64,000 nt of DNA, taken from NCBI GenBank assembly GCA_030686995.1, contig CM060708.1, positions 102,988,523 to 103,052,522 on the forward strand. The letters are read 5' to 3'. The notes beneath the pieces were generated by a model. That model was given only the letters and a program-made list of their open reading frames with translations, did not search any database and was not told where the DNA came from. Below, piece after piece: positions 1-15,865 of this stretch. Position 1 is the stretch's first letter, and every line of letters begins with the position of its first letter. Both the position numbers and the translations under genes were made by a program. The stretch is from Artemisia argyi (taxonomy: Eukaryota; Streptophyta; Magnoliopsida; Asterales; Asteraceae).

Positions 1-403
1 GATCCCCATTTACCATTCTCACCCAAGCATTCTATATGCTTATGCTTTTTATTTTTCAAATAAAACACCTCAACCGTTTTGGGATGGAAGAAAGTTTGAT
101 GACACTCTCTATTGGCACAATAGGATATTCTACTTGGTTTAGAATTCTAGCATTATGGTTTATGTAACAATGATTATGTTGTTGACATAATCATTTTGAA
201 TTAATGAATGTTTTTATATGTGTTTCAAATTCTCCTTTGCCATGCTTGTTATTAGTTGTTAGTATGCTATATTTTTTTGCTTGTGCTTCTAATATTTTTC
301 TTGCAAGAATTCCATAGCTCGAACACTTGGTGCCCTCAAACGAGGGGGAGCATACATCAAGGGGAGCTTTCATCTTTTCGGCTTAAACCTTTTTGATTCT
401 ACA

Positions 404-503
404 AAAAGGGGGAGAAGTGAATATAAACTCAATAAATACTTGTCAAAAAATTAATTTTTAGATTTAATGAGTTTAGGTTTTGTAATAATCAAAAAGGGGG
501 AGA
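404..503 (+). other. Duplicated polypurine tracts of element H
   Basis: AAAAAGGGGGAGA ends two bases before the LTR (491-503) and is the expected plus-strand primer site. A near copy, AAAAAGGGGGAGA followed by AGTG, lies at about 404-416. The same doubling is present in A (12771 and about 12862) and C (39373 and about 39456). Confidence 0.75.
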
Positions 504-890
504 TTGTTGATATAAATAAATGTCTAAAACCGTTATTCATATCTTTCGATATCTCTATGTTTTGATAATCACAAAATGAAAACTCATCAAACCAAAGATC
601 ATGACGTAAATAAGTATTTAGTAGTAAATACTCACTTTCACCATCTAATCACTTAAGGTATGAATAAACAAAGTGTCTAATGCATTCTAAGTTCAAAGGA
701 ACATTTTTATTAATCACTAGACTTTTATAAAATGTCACAAAACATTTTATATCTTTTATAAAACATTTTTGGAATTAAAAGAATATGTTTAATTCATTAC
801 AAATATATGAATTCAAATTTTCAACCAAAAATGGCAAATATAATCCAGAAAAATTTTCCTCACAAAAGGACAAAGCTGGGCAACTTTCAG

Positions 891-1000
891 GACGGCGGCC
901 CCCTTAATTAACTAGGCGGCCCCCTTAATAATTAAGGGGACCGGCCCCTAATTAAAGGGACCGGTACGCTCTTGATTCCCCTCAGCTGCCCCTTTAAATA
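891..1000 (+). promoter_or_regulatory. U3 dyad module and TATA-like box, element H
   Basis: CCCCTTAAT-A-ATTAAGGGG forms a perfect 9-bp dyad around one central base, flanked by further GGCCCC/GGGACC half sites between 891 and 965. TTTAAATA at 993-1000 sits where A and C carry TATAAATA. I infer that this is the U3 core promoter, with transcription starting shortly downstream. Confidence 0.6.
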
Positions 1001-2073
1001 CTAGCTCATTCCACTAATTTTTCTTACCTTTTTGCACTAAAAACTTTCTGATTCAAACCTCCATTTCTATCCTCTAAAATCCTTTGATCATATATACATT
1101 AATCTTTGTTTCAAAGTGATTCAAGCCTCAACACTCAAGTGCAAAGAGAAGAATACTTCTATCTATCAAGACTAGAAGTATTACAACTTAGTATCATCTT
1201 GCTATCTAAGTTGTTTGTTCGTTTCATCTTTTTAATCATTCATACTTTGGTGAATAAGGTGTATACATTGGTTAGCTAGATTTAGATATAGGATCTAGAA
1301 TTGTTGAAAGTGTGAAGTGGTACTAGAAGTGAAGAAGTAGAAGAGCATAGAATTAGTGATAGGAGATATAAAAAGTAGTAGCATATTGAAGTAGTGGTTA
1401 GTAGTGAAGAAGTTGAAGCCTTTAAGTTGTGAAGACATAGAAGACTAGGAGGTGTGAAGACATAGAAGCCTTGAAGCATAGAAGATATAGAAGCTTTTAA
1501 AGTTGAAGAATCATTGTAGTGGTATATAGATAAAGGCCCTCAAGTAGAGAGATAGAAGTATTGAAGTTGTAAAGACTTAGAAGCCTAGAAGTTGTGAAGT
1601 AGCAAAACCTTTGAAGTAGTGAATAGATAGAAGTTGTGAAGGCGTGAAGAATCAAGAGTTGTGAAGAAGGGTAGAAGGCGTGAAAAGGGTGTAAAGAAGT
1701 TGTGGTGTGATTGTATTTGTGAGATTGGTTCTAGCTATGATTAGAACTCGACATTTAGCTTTGTGTCGTTAAATTGGTGTAAGCTAAGATGTGTACGGTT
1801 TTCTCCGCCATAAGGGAGGTTATTGACTTAGTGAAAAAAATCTCGAGCTCGGTGCTCGGGGAGTGGAGTAGGGCAAGGAAGGTGTCCTTGTAGCCGAACC
1901 ACTATAAATCCTTTGTCTCTCGGTTTGATCTTTCCATCTCTTACTCTTTGCTTACTTACTTATTTACATTTCATATATAGTTATAATTGTTTGTGTTGTG
2001 CATATATTGATTTCACATAAAGATCAAACTAGGTTCCATTCACAACATTAATTTTATAATAAACAAACTATAA

Positions 2074-2075
<2 letters not shown>

Positions 2076-2158
<83 letters not shown>

Positions 2159-2199
2159 TGTGATTTATAAAACACTTATATATATATATATATATAAGT

Positions 2200-2281
<82 letters not shown>
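2076..2281. repeat. (TA)n tracts with AAGTGTGAT spacers
   Basis: Three (TA)n blocks (about 2076-2157, 2177-2196, 2203-2281) are separated by copies of AAGTGTGAT and a short flank. The pattern looks like slippage plus duplication of the spacer inside the H LTR. Confidence 0.9.
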
Positions 2282-2283
<2 letters not shown>

Positions 2284-2477
2284 TGTGATTTATAAAACTA
2301 TAATTCCTACTCAATAATCTTAACAAGTAACGTTCATACAATTATTGAGAACAAAACTTGTATCTATATTTTTGCATCAAAGTTTTTGTATTTTGCATCT
2401 ATCCTTTAGAAGCAAACTTTTATAAAATGAAAAAGACGTAAAACTATTCAACCCCCCCCCCCTTCTAGTTTTCCACA

Positions 2478-5684
<3,207 letters not shown>

Positions 5685-5756
<72 letters not shown>
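5685..5756. repeat. (TA)n followed by (CA)n microsatellite
   Basis: A compound dinucleotide repeat: TA to about 5735, then CA to 5756, directly next to the Helitron-like end at 5761. Confidence 0.95.
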
Positions 5757-5760
5757 TATA

Positions 5761-7318
<1,558 letters not shown>

Positions 7319-7606
7319 GTATTGTACAATATGTATAATAACAAGTGTTTTTCATATTAGGTGTGTTTTAAAACTAACATTTATTAAGTAATTATTGTTA
7401 TAGACATTTTTTTTCCTTATATTAAATTACTTTGTAATTTTTTTTTATATTTTTTAAAAAACATGTCTACAAAAAGTGCTTTAAAAGGTTGCAACCAATG
7501 CTATTATAGATGTGCTTATTAAAATTTGCCATTATAAGCAAGTGTTGAATCTTAATTTTTTAAGTCTTCCATTTTAAGAATGTCCCAAATGCTTTATAAT
7601 ATAATG

Positions 7607-8180
7607 ACATGTGTCATCCATATGACACATGATATGACATTTGTCAACCCCTGCCCCCCTCGGAAAAAAAAATTCGCGCCATTTTTTTTGGCAAAATTTT
7701 TTTTTCCCGCCAAAAAATTATTACTGCATCACAGTTATAAAGTTACTGCATCATAATTATGATTAGTGCATCACAATTATGATTTAGTGCATTAAGGTTA
7801 TAAGTTACTGCATCATAGTTGATGCACTTAACTGTTAACTATGATGAAGTAACTTATAACTGTGATGCATCACAGTCATAAAGTTACTGCATCACAATTA
7901 TGATTTAGTGCATCACAATTATGATTTAGTGCATTAAGGTTATAAGTTACTGCATCATAATTGATGCACTTAACTGTTAACTATGATGCAGTAACTTATA
8001 ACTGTGATACAGTAAAACTTATTAGTGTGATGAACCAAAACTTATAACTGTGATGCACCAAACAAATGGTGCATCATACTTATAAATTTTTGGCGGGGAA
8101 AAAAATATTTTGGCCCCCTAAAAAAATTTTTTTTTTTGTGGGATTTTTTTTCGGTGAGGGAGGGGGGTGGTGACACATGT
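7607..8180. mobile_element. MULE-type foldback MITE
   Basis: A 574-bp element with perfect 10-bp termini ACATGTGTCA / TGACACATGT, flanked by the 9-bp direct repeat AATATAATG (7598-7606 and 8181-8189); 9 bp is the usual Mutator-like TSD. Imperfect inverted arms run inward from both ends through C-rich, A-rich and (G)GCGGG blocks. The centre holds repeated motifs of the type TTATAACTGTGATGCA in both orientations. No ORF is present, so it would need a transposase in trans. Confidence 0.75.
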
Positions 8181-8239
8181 AATATAATGTGGCATGATGA
8201 TGTGGCAAGGTGACACATGTCGCTCCCACAATGCTTCCA

Positions 8240-9378
8240 ATATAAATGGATTTTTACTAAGAACGACTAGATATGAGAAATATTAATTAACAAAAACTTT
8301 TTTTGTTATTTAATATTTAAGGAATCTTTTTATTTAAAAATAAGACATTATAAATAGAAGGTTTAAATAAATGAGAGTTACTAAATGTTTCGAGGGCACA
8401 TTTATCGAGACACATTACCTTGATATAATAATATTGAAATGTTGAATGTTGTTTGGACTATATTAGAAGCTACAGATCGTTTTAATATAGTGATTGGATT
8501 TATTGGACTGACTAGCCCAATAAGAGCCCGACAAGTGTGTCGAAGGACTTTATTAGTGAGAAACGAAATTGGGATATACTTGGGAGTAGTTAAATTTTGG
8601 AAACTGTTATTCTTTTGAATATACGTTAAGTAAGTTTATTATTATTAAGTTGTGTCGAGTCCGTCGTGTTGTGATACTAGTTGCTATCATGCTGTACTAC
8701 TCGTGTTTTGCTGTATTGTGCTTTGCTTTTGAGGTGAGTTTCATAGCCCAACTTTTACTCATAAACTGTTTATTAAAACCCCTTGGGGTGAGAAAATATG
8801 CAAAACTGTTTTGAATGGACATGTTTGTGATTTATTTAAATATTTGCTATATCATTTTAACTGGCTAAGATTAGATATCGTTAGAGGGCTCTAGTGTCCC
8901 TTGAGAGGGCCCCAATGTCCCTATAGATGCTTAGAGGTCTTCCGTGTCCCTGTTGTTTTGGAGGAATATGTGATTAATATTTAGCTTAGACCAGTATATC
9001 AAATCAGTTACTAGGTCCACTATGTTAATTATTTAAACCTATGAACTCATCAGCGTTGGCTGACCTTTTTAGCATGTTTTTCTCAAGCAATTAGTTCTGT
9101 TGTTATGGATATGTTACTTGATTGGAGGCTTGGCAGAAGGGCATGGTTAATGGATCAACTGTTACTCTGATAAACTGCTTGGGACATACTCTTTATCTAT
9201 ATTTTTATCGGCTTACTTAAGTAGTTTGGGAATAAATGTAAACTTTGATTATTTGGTTGGATTATATTTCTATGGATGTCGTATTTCCGTTTCCTATTCT
9301 TGTGTTGTGTATCAATCGCAGTAGAACCCCAGAACTTTGATTAAGACTTATGTTATACCAAATTTTGGGGGTGTTACA
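8240..9378 (+). repeat. Relic large gypsy LTR, 3' part
   Basis: The interval ends GGGGGTGTTACA (to 9378), the same terminus as the LTRs of F and, on the opposite strand, E. Near 8730 a block with GAGGTGAGTTTCATAGCCC resembles the AAGGTGAGTTCGTAGCCCC block in the F LTR. The rest is too diverged to align by eye and the left boundary is only approximate. I infer an old solo or truncated LTR of the same broad chromovirus-like group. Confidence 0.4.
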
Positions 9379-10215
9379 ACGCCCTCCCCCCCCCCCCCCC
9401 CCCCGAACCACATAAATTAACAATCTTTTAGATCCTACATTATCATCACTTATCATATTGTATCACACTTGATTGACTATTTAATATGAGAAATTTAATT
9501 TTTAAAAAAGGATCGTGTTCACCTCCTTTTCGTGTTCACCAACCCAAGTTGCTTGAGATGGGTAGTAAACCTTCAATGGAAAATGTTATAGAATAAATGA
9601 GTATAAATGTTCGCGCGTTGTGGCGGGAATTTCAAGTTAACATTTTTCGTACTTTTATCTATTATGTATTTATATTTTTAGACCTTTATATCGTTTGCAC
9701 GTGCCAAAAATTTTGGGTGTAACTCGATTTCACACGTATTTAGGGGTGTTCCTAATTCAGGTAATATCCACCGGAATTGAAAATTGAAATCGAATAGAAC
9801 AAACCGAATCGAATTTAATATTCAGTTTTCGGTTTTACCTAAAAAAATTTAATCGAACTAATCGAATCACATTACTAAAAGTAGTTAGCTATACGCAGTC
9901 ATTTGTGGGTTATCGTCAAACAGTGTTTGCCGTTTGTTGATAACTTTCAAAAGGGATTTGTTATACGTATCCTCTTGGGATGTTACATTTTGTCCTCCAC
10001 ATCTCCTGGCCTATACTATTTACAGTACAACACAGTTTTTTTTTGTCTATTCCTTATTTTCAGTCAGTTTAATATTGTGATTTATTAAACATTATATTTT
10101 CTATTCTTTACTTTCAGGTTTATAGTTTTTTAGTATAAATAAAATTAAAAAAAAATTGCAAAATGTGAGAAGGGTACAACTTTTAAATTAAGGGGGGTAT
10201 GTCTATAGGGGTGTA
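9379..10215. other. Non-coding interval with a C-run and CGAAT-rich repeats
   Basis: It starts with a C homopolymer (about 9383-9403). About 9770-9870 holds AACCGAATCGAA-type simple repeat. No gene is recognised. The last five bases before element G are GTGTA (10211-10215), its presumed left target duplication. Confidence 0.5.
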
Positions 10216-10516
10216 TGTGGAAAACTAGAAGGGGGTTGAATAGTTTTACGTCAATTTTATTTTTATTAAAAGAAAAACTTTGTTTGCAAAATCTTCGATT
10301 CTAATTTTATGTAAGATCAATATATAACACTTATATATATTAATATCTACGAAAGTAAACAACAACAATATAAGTAAGTAAGTAAAAAGATAGAGATGGA
10401 AAGATCGCACCACAAGACAAAGGATTTATAGTGGTTCGGCTATGAAGCACACCTTCGCCCTACTCCACTCCCCGAGCACCTAACTCGAGAGTTTTCTTCA
10501 CTATGTCAACAAGCTC
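10216..10516 (-). mobile_element. Copia LTR G, interrupted by element B
   Basis: It begins TGTGGAAAACTAGAAGGGGG and shares the block at 10430-10510 (GGTTCGGCTA..., ...CCCGAGCACCTAACTCGAGAG) with the A and C LTRs, so it is the U5 end of a minus-strand copia LTR. It is cut at 10516, where element B begins. The rest of the LTR should resume far beyond the right edge. It is the outermost layer of the nest. Confidence 0.8.
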
Positions 10517-11145
10517 TGATAACACGTAAATTATACATGTTTTTAGGAAAAGTGTTTGTACCAGCATGGAAAAGTGTTTGTACAAGCAAATGTAGCCAAA
10601 AATAGGAAAAAGTGATGAAAAGATGAAGAAATGAAGTGAAGGTGCACAATTGGAGATTTTCGAGATGGAAACGAGTAAAGAATCACACAAAGACTCAAGG
10701 ATTTCATAGATTCAAGATTTCTACGTTCATATGTCAAGATAAACTCAAGTTATATGAAAGAAATTAGCACCAAAGTGGAAGAGAATGCATGCGACGAAGG
10801 AAATAAAGAAAAAAAATCAAGAAATGGTTACAAGTCAAAACCAACCGACCGGTTACAGCCCGTAACCGATCTGGTTGGAATTAACCTGAAGAACCAACCG
10901 ATCGGTTGGATGCAATACCGATCGGTTGGATGATTACTGTTTTTACAAGATTGCATTTAATGGCGTTTTTACTCCTCATTATCATGGATGGCTGATAATT
11001 TCTCACTAATAACTTCTTGGGAACGTTTTTACTTGAGAATTAAGTGATTGGAGGCTATTTAATCACATCTAGGCTTACAACAAAAGTGTACCACAAAAAT
11101 CCTAAGTAATAACTTACACCAAGTTATTACTATCTTAATATTTCT
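10517..11145 (+). repeat. 5' LTR of element B, first part
   Basis: The first 629 bp of B's 5' LTR, up to the insertion of A. It carries a palindrome cluster of AACCGATCGGTT type near 10845-10935. Compared with the 3' LTR (36740 on), about 65 bp after the shared GTTTTTAGG are replaced by a short copy of nearby sequence (AAAAGTGTTTGTAC). Confidence 0.85.
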
Positions 11146-12770
11146 TGTGGAAAACTAGAATGGGGGTTTGAATAGCTTTACGTCTTTTTAATTTTATTAT
11201 GAAAACTAAGTTTAGTTTTAAAACCTTGTTTGCTTTTAAAACTTTGATTCAATATTATGTGAACTCAAATCTTGAACAATATGAACAAGTATATCTAAGT
11301 ATGAACAATAATAATAATGTAAGCTAAGTATGTGAAATCAACACATGCATAATAGAAACAATTATAGCTATATACGAGAGATAAGTACGTAATCGTTTAT
11401 TTTATAATCCTTAGTTATATTTTGTATGAAAACTATACTTGATCGAAATGATCAATTATATGTATGTAACCTTTTTAGTTTGATTGTAAAAACTTTGTTT
11501 TGTGAATGAAGCTTTCGTTTGATCTTTAAGTAAAATCAATACTAGCACTATATGAGCAACTATATATATACGTCTACGTCTACAAAAGTAATAACGATAT
11601 AAGCAAGATAATAAGTAAGATATGGAAAGATCTAACCGCGAGACAAAGGATTTATAGTGGTTCGGCTACAAGGACACCTTCCTTGCCCTACTCCACTCCT
11701 CGAGTCACCTACTCGAGAGTTTTCTTCACTATGTCAACAAGCTCCTTATGGCGGAGAAACCTTACACACCAATATACACACCACAACTTCGTCACAACTT
11801 ATTCACACCTTCTACACAACTTCTTCACACCTAGTCACTACTTAATCACAACACTACTTCTTCACACCTATCTATCTTCACAACTATCTACTTCACAACA
11901 ATCTTCTTCACAACTATCTACTTCCCAACTTCTCTACTTCACAACTATCTACTACACAATCTCTCTATCTACACACCTTGCTAATCTATTTTCTATCAAG
12001 TATTCACAACTAGTTACACAAATAAATAGATATAATGGATGATGCTCTAACAACTTGGATGTGGAGGTCACAACAAGTTGTAATACTTCTTGTCTTGGTA
12101 GATTGAAGTTTTCTTCTTTTGCACTTAAAAGGTAGAGGTTTGGATCACTTTGAAATAAAGATTTATGTATGTATGATCAAAGGATTTTAGAGAATAGAAA
12201 TGAGATCTAGAACAGAAAGTTTTGGGGTGCAAAAGGTGAGAAAAATCTGTGGAATGAACCAGTATTTATAGGAGGAAAAATATTGTTTGGGAGCGTGGTC
12301 GGTCCCCTTAATTGGGTGCCAGTCCCCTTAATAATTAAGGGGACCGCCTAGTATAATTAAGGGGGCCCCTAATAAAAAAATATTTTTTCTTCAGATTTTT
12401 TGTCTTTTTGTGGGGGAGGTTTTTCCTGAAGAATGTAGCCGTTTTTTGGGTTGAAATTTGAATTCAAAATATTTATTTTGAATAAAACATTTCTTATAAA
12501 TACAAAAATGTTTTGTATAAGTTTAAAAATGTTTGTCCCACTTTAATAAAATGTAAGGTTTGTAAAAATAAAAATTCCTTTGATCATAAAACGCATTAGA
12601 CACTTTGTTTATTCATACCTTAAGTGATATGGATGCTAAAGCAAATATTTACGACTAAATACTTGTTTACGTCATAATTTGTAGTTCAATGAGTTTACGT
12701 TTTGTGATTATCAAAACATAGAGATATCGATATATGTTAATAATGTTTTTAGGCATTATTTATATCAACA
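11146..12770 (-). repeat. 3' LTR of copia element A
   Basis: On the minus strand it starts TGTTGATATAAATAA and ends TTCTAGTTTTCCACA. It contains the U3 dyad module (12300-12370), TATAAATA (12263-12270) and a CTTCACAAC-type minisatellite (about 11760-12000). The minisatellite creates long but meaningless plus-strand ORFs, repeated at 26476-26861. Confidence 0.93.
12263..12370 (-). promoter_or_regulatory. U3 dyad module and TATA box, 3' LTR of A
   Basis: The module at 12300-12370 contains TCCCCTTAAT-A-ATTAAGGGGA plus outer half sites. A minus-strand TATAAATA at 12263-12270 follows about 30 bp downstream. The 5' LTR copy has the same arrangement at 27082-27190. Confidence 0.65.
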
Positions 12771-13511
12771 ATCTCCCCCTTTTTGATGATTACAAAACCT
12801 AAACTCATCAAGTCTAAAAATTAATTTTTAGACATGTATTTAGTGAGTTTATATTCACTTCTCCCCCTTTTTGTAGAATCAAAAAGGTTATGCCGACTAG
12901 CTTCATAAATGAAGTTAGACGGGATGAAAGCTCCCCCTTGATGTGTGCTCCCCCTCGTTCGAGGGCACCAAGGAATTGAGTAATGGGAATCTTTGCTGCA
13001 AAAATATTAGAAGCACAAGCATACATAGAAAAATATGCAATATACAAATAACAAGCATAGCAAACAAATATTAAGGATGCATAACAATTAATTCAAATTG
13101 ATTATGTTAAATATACTAATTTGCCAAAGAGAACCATCGGACTTGCTTGTAACAAAAGGTTGGTTGATTCGTATTTGAAAGTGAAAATCATAAGCATATG
13201 GTATGCTTAGATGGTTGATGATGGAGTGTTTGGAATGAGGATGGTTGAGTTAGGGTAAGGTTGTTGGATTAATGGAGGTATATGTTTGGGTCATGAATGT
13301 TGGAGAGTTTGGTGGTGGAGAGTTTGTAGCGGAAGAGGTTAATTAAGGTTTTAGATGTTGTTCAAGTGAGGGTATTGGATGTGATCTAGTGAGAAGATAT
13401 TCAATCCAACTGAAGTGTTCATTGAATGCAATTGTTTTTAGGAGAAAGATGCAACAAGGTCAATTGTTGACATGCTTCTCAAGTTGATTTATGTTGTGTG
13501 GTGATGAGGGT
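12771..13511 (-). other. 3' non-coding tail and polypurine tracts of element A
   Basis: On the minus strand AAAAAGGGGGAGAT abuts the LTR, a second AAAAAGGGGGAGAAGTG lies about 90 bp upstream, and two more G-rich runs are near 12930-12960. The rest is the decayed end of the accessory ORF, with stop codons. The final AGGGT (13507-13511) is one copy of D's target duplication. Confidence 0.75.
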
Positions 13512-13817
13512 TGATACGTGGGAATCGCACCAGGCTTTACCTCTCAAGGGATCTTGAGAAGCTTACAACCCCTAAGGTTCGGGGCCTAAGGGGTTCTAAT
13601 GGTGGGTTTTGTTGTGGTGGGATGACGGGTTCAAAGATGTTCCCGTTGTCCATGATGTCGGGTGGTTACGAACAAAGGCACAAAGAAGTAAGATAGACTA
13701 AAGAGAACCTAAAAATAAAAATAAAATCTTACTAGAAAGGAATCTAGTAAGTAGACCTAATAAAAAGAAATTCTAACCTAGACAATAACTATTCCCCGGG
13801 CTGCGGCGCCAAAAACT
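13512..13817 (-). repeat. Extra leader copy plus 61-bp third LTR end of element D
   Basis: 13573-13817 (245 bp) matches 19814-20058, the leader from primer site to early gag, with no difference I can see. 13512-13572 matches the outer 61 bp of the LTR (13818-13878). The junction at 13571-13573 shares only CC between the two parent sequences. The AGGGT TSD lies outside this tail, so the tail was either present at integration or made by deletion inside a tandem copy. Confidence 0.88.
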
Positions 13818-15223
13818 TGATACGTGGGAATCGCACCAGGCTTTACCTCTCAAGGGATCTTGAGAAGCTTACAACCCCCACCAGGCAGTGTACCTGATCG
13901 TTGTAGTATAGTATAGTGACAAGTACCGGGGGATTGATCGTTCAGCTTAGGAATAGTGTCGCTAGGATTAGAAAGCCTAAATACTAGTTCTAAAGGTGAG
14001 GGATGATTATTTTTGTGTTTTTATATTTTTTTGAAAGCAATTAAAAGTCTCGGGTTTGAAGGATTTGGGCGGAATTAGTTGCTAATCAACTAACCCAATA
14101 CTAAGATGCAATCAAAATAAAATACTAAAAATGAAAATAAACTAAATTATGCTAAAGTTGTGAGCAATAAGTGGAGAAAATGTGTTTACTTAGATTTCAC
14201 TACTCCCTAGACATCTTTTACACGTTAATTACTTGTTATAAATGCATGGATGACGGATCGTATTCCTTAATACCATTCATGGGGTGGCACACTTAACTCC
14301 CCAATTCTATGAGCTCTTATCTCCTCCTACACCATGCCCAGCACAACTATAGGGATTGTAAACAGTGGCTCATGCATTAAATACAACCAATAAAGACCTA
14401 GTGCGCGTCGGTTCATGTTTCTTAAGACGTTCAAGCATGTTACCAATTGGAGATCTGCCATTTTTCTTAAGCCTAACATATAAATCATTCATCCAAAACA
14501 AGTATAAACAAGTAATCAACACATAATTAACATCTAGGTTTCATTAGATCTAAACAAACACAAGATAGATCTAGCCTAGCATGATGGAATTAAGACAAGA
14601 ACAAGATATAGACAACCAACACATAGACATATTGATTGAATTGAAAGAACACTTATCTCAATTACACATGTAAGGTATCAAGGGCTTGGAACCCTTGAAA
14701 AACCTGTAAAATTCGCACCAAGTTCGTACTTAGGGTTTCTCCAAAACTTCTCTCTTTAAATGTGAAAAATTAGAAAACTATATATAGGAAAAGAGGTCTG
14801 ACGGCGTCAAGACAAAGCTTGTAACGCCATCACCTCGCCGCCAAAACTATTCTCGGACTGCCTTGATCTACATTTGACGCCGTCAAGACTTAATCATTTC
14901 CAGGCCGTCATGACTTTTACTCTTGACGCCCTACCTTCGTGACGCCGTCAAATCTGTACTGGGTCGTCATGGAATTTTGCTCTTGACGCCGTCAGGGAGT
15001 TACTCTTGACGCCGTCATCTACTGTTCCCAGCATGGAAAATTAAGACTTTGGCGTTTTCTTCACTTTTATGCTCCAAAAACGTCCGAATTGCTTCCTTTT
15101 CCAGATTTCACTCCCAAAGTACCTAAAATCACAAAAGGAACGATTTAAGGCAATATTTGATCAAATAAATTCGAATTCAGGCTTAAATGACCCCCTAAAA
15201 ACGGATCATTTTTCGCCTCATCA
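13818..15223 (-). repeat. 3' LTR of element D
   Basis: 1,406 bp; on the minus strand it starts TGATGAGGCG and ends CACGTATCA. It differs from 20059-21464 at about 8 sites. Several are C/T or G/A changes, for example in the TGACGCCGTCA motifs near 14822, as expected from deamination of methylated cytosine. Confidence 0.93.
14779..15030 (-). promoter_or_regulatory. TGACG palindrome array and TATA box in the D LTR
   Basis: Five intact copies of TGACGCCGTCA (or its complement) and several half copies lie between about 14799 and 15030, upstream in the sense direction of a TATATATA box (about 14779-14787). TGACG is the core of as-1/TGA-type bZIP sites. The role as a promoter enhancer is inferred from position. 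The 5' LTR repeats the array with six intact copies (about 21040-21270). Confidence 0.6.
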
Positions 15224-15830
15224 TATACCCTTACACTTGAGATTTGCTTGTCCTCAAGCAAATGCGCTTTTATTCTATTCAAAAGACAAGTTAGGGGTCA
15301 TTTAACACTAATATAAAAGTAATTACAACAAATAATCGCTCCACTAAAGACCAATAGACAAGCACGGAGGTCATACACAAGCACCTCACAAATAGTGTTT
15401 AGATACTCACATCTCTCGGGTGTAATAAAGTGTAAATTACAATATGGAAACGAAAGATATCTCTCACTACCTGTCATAGCAAAATAGATTACCATAGGCT
15501 TGGGAAAGGATCAAACCTCCACCACATGGCGTAAGCACCTAGGATAAACTATCAAAGAGGTCTTTTAAAGGGTTGTAACGTTAGGTGTAGGGACATGAAA
15601 TATACGGTTTTGTTGGATAAAAGAAGTTTTACTGGTGGCGAGTTAACAATCTTGGTCAATTACATGTACAATATGGCGTTGCTAAGCCAAGACTAGACTC
15701 GACTTATGCTAATAAATGAAAAATAACAAAAAACACAAAATAAACATAGAATGAAACGGGATGGTAGTCCGTATGTTTTTTTCTCTTTTTCCTTTTTCTA
15801 TATTTTTTTTTCTTTTTCTTAATTTTTTTC

Positions 15831-15865
<35 letters not shown>

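Larger units (their letters stand above)
1..2477 (+). mobile_element. Copia element H, 3' end only
   Basis: The right-hand end of a plus-strand Ty1/copia element whose 5' part lies outside the window. Positions 1-504 are the non-coding tail of the internal region. They contain several G-rich tracts typical of this family and a polypurine tract abutting the LTR at 505. The LTR begins TGTTGATATA and ends TTTTCCACA, the same termini as elements A and C, so H belongs to the same family. The five bases after the LTR are AAGGT (2478-2482); the matching duplication would be off the left edge. No coding sequence of H is visible. Confidence 0.85.
505..2477 (+). repeat. 3' LTR of copia element H
   Basis: A 1,973-bp LTR bounded by TG...CA. 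In order it contains a dyad-rich U3 (about 891-965), a TATA-like box at 993-1000, a GAAG-rich minisatellite (about 1290-1700), a conserved block with alternating CTCGAG-type sites (about 1840-1940), a long (TA)n expansion (2076-2281) and a C-run next to the terminal TTCTAGTTTTCCACA. It is longer than the A and C LTRs mainly because of the minisatellite and the (TA)n. Confidence 0.85.

Noticed and set aside
11657..12042. Thr/Ser/His-rich ORFs of 62 and 119 aa, repeated at 26476-26861 and, altered, at 38261-38611
   Set aside because: They lie antisense in the LTR minisatellite. Their recurrence follows from LTR duplication and their composition from the simple repeat.
14799..15030. CRISPR-like spaced repeats
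   Set aside because: The TGACGCCGTCA copies are too short, irregularly spaced and within a plant LTR.
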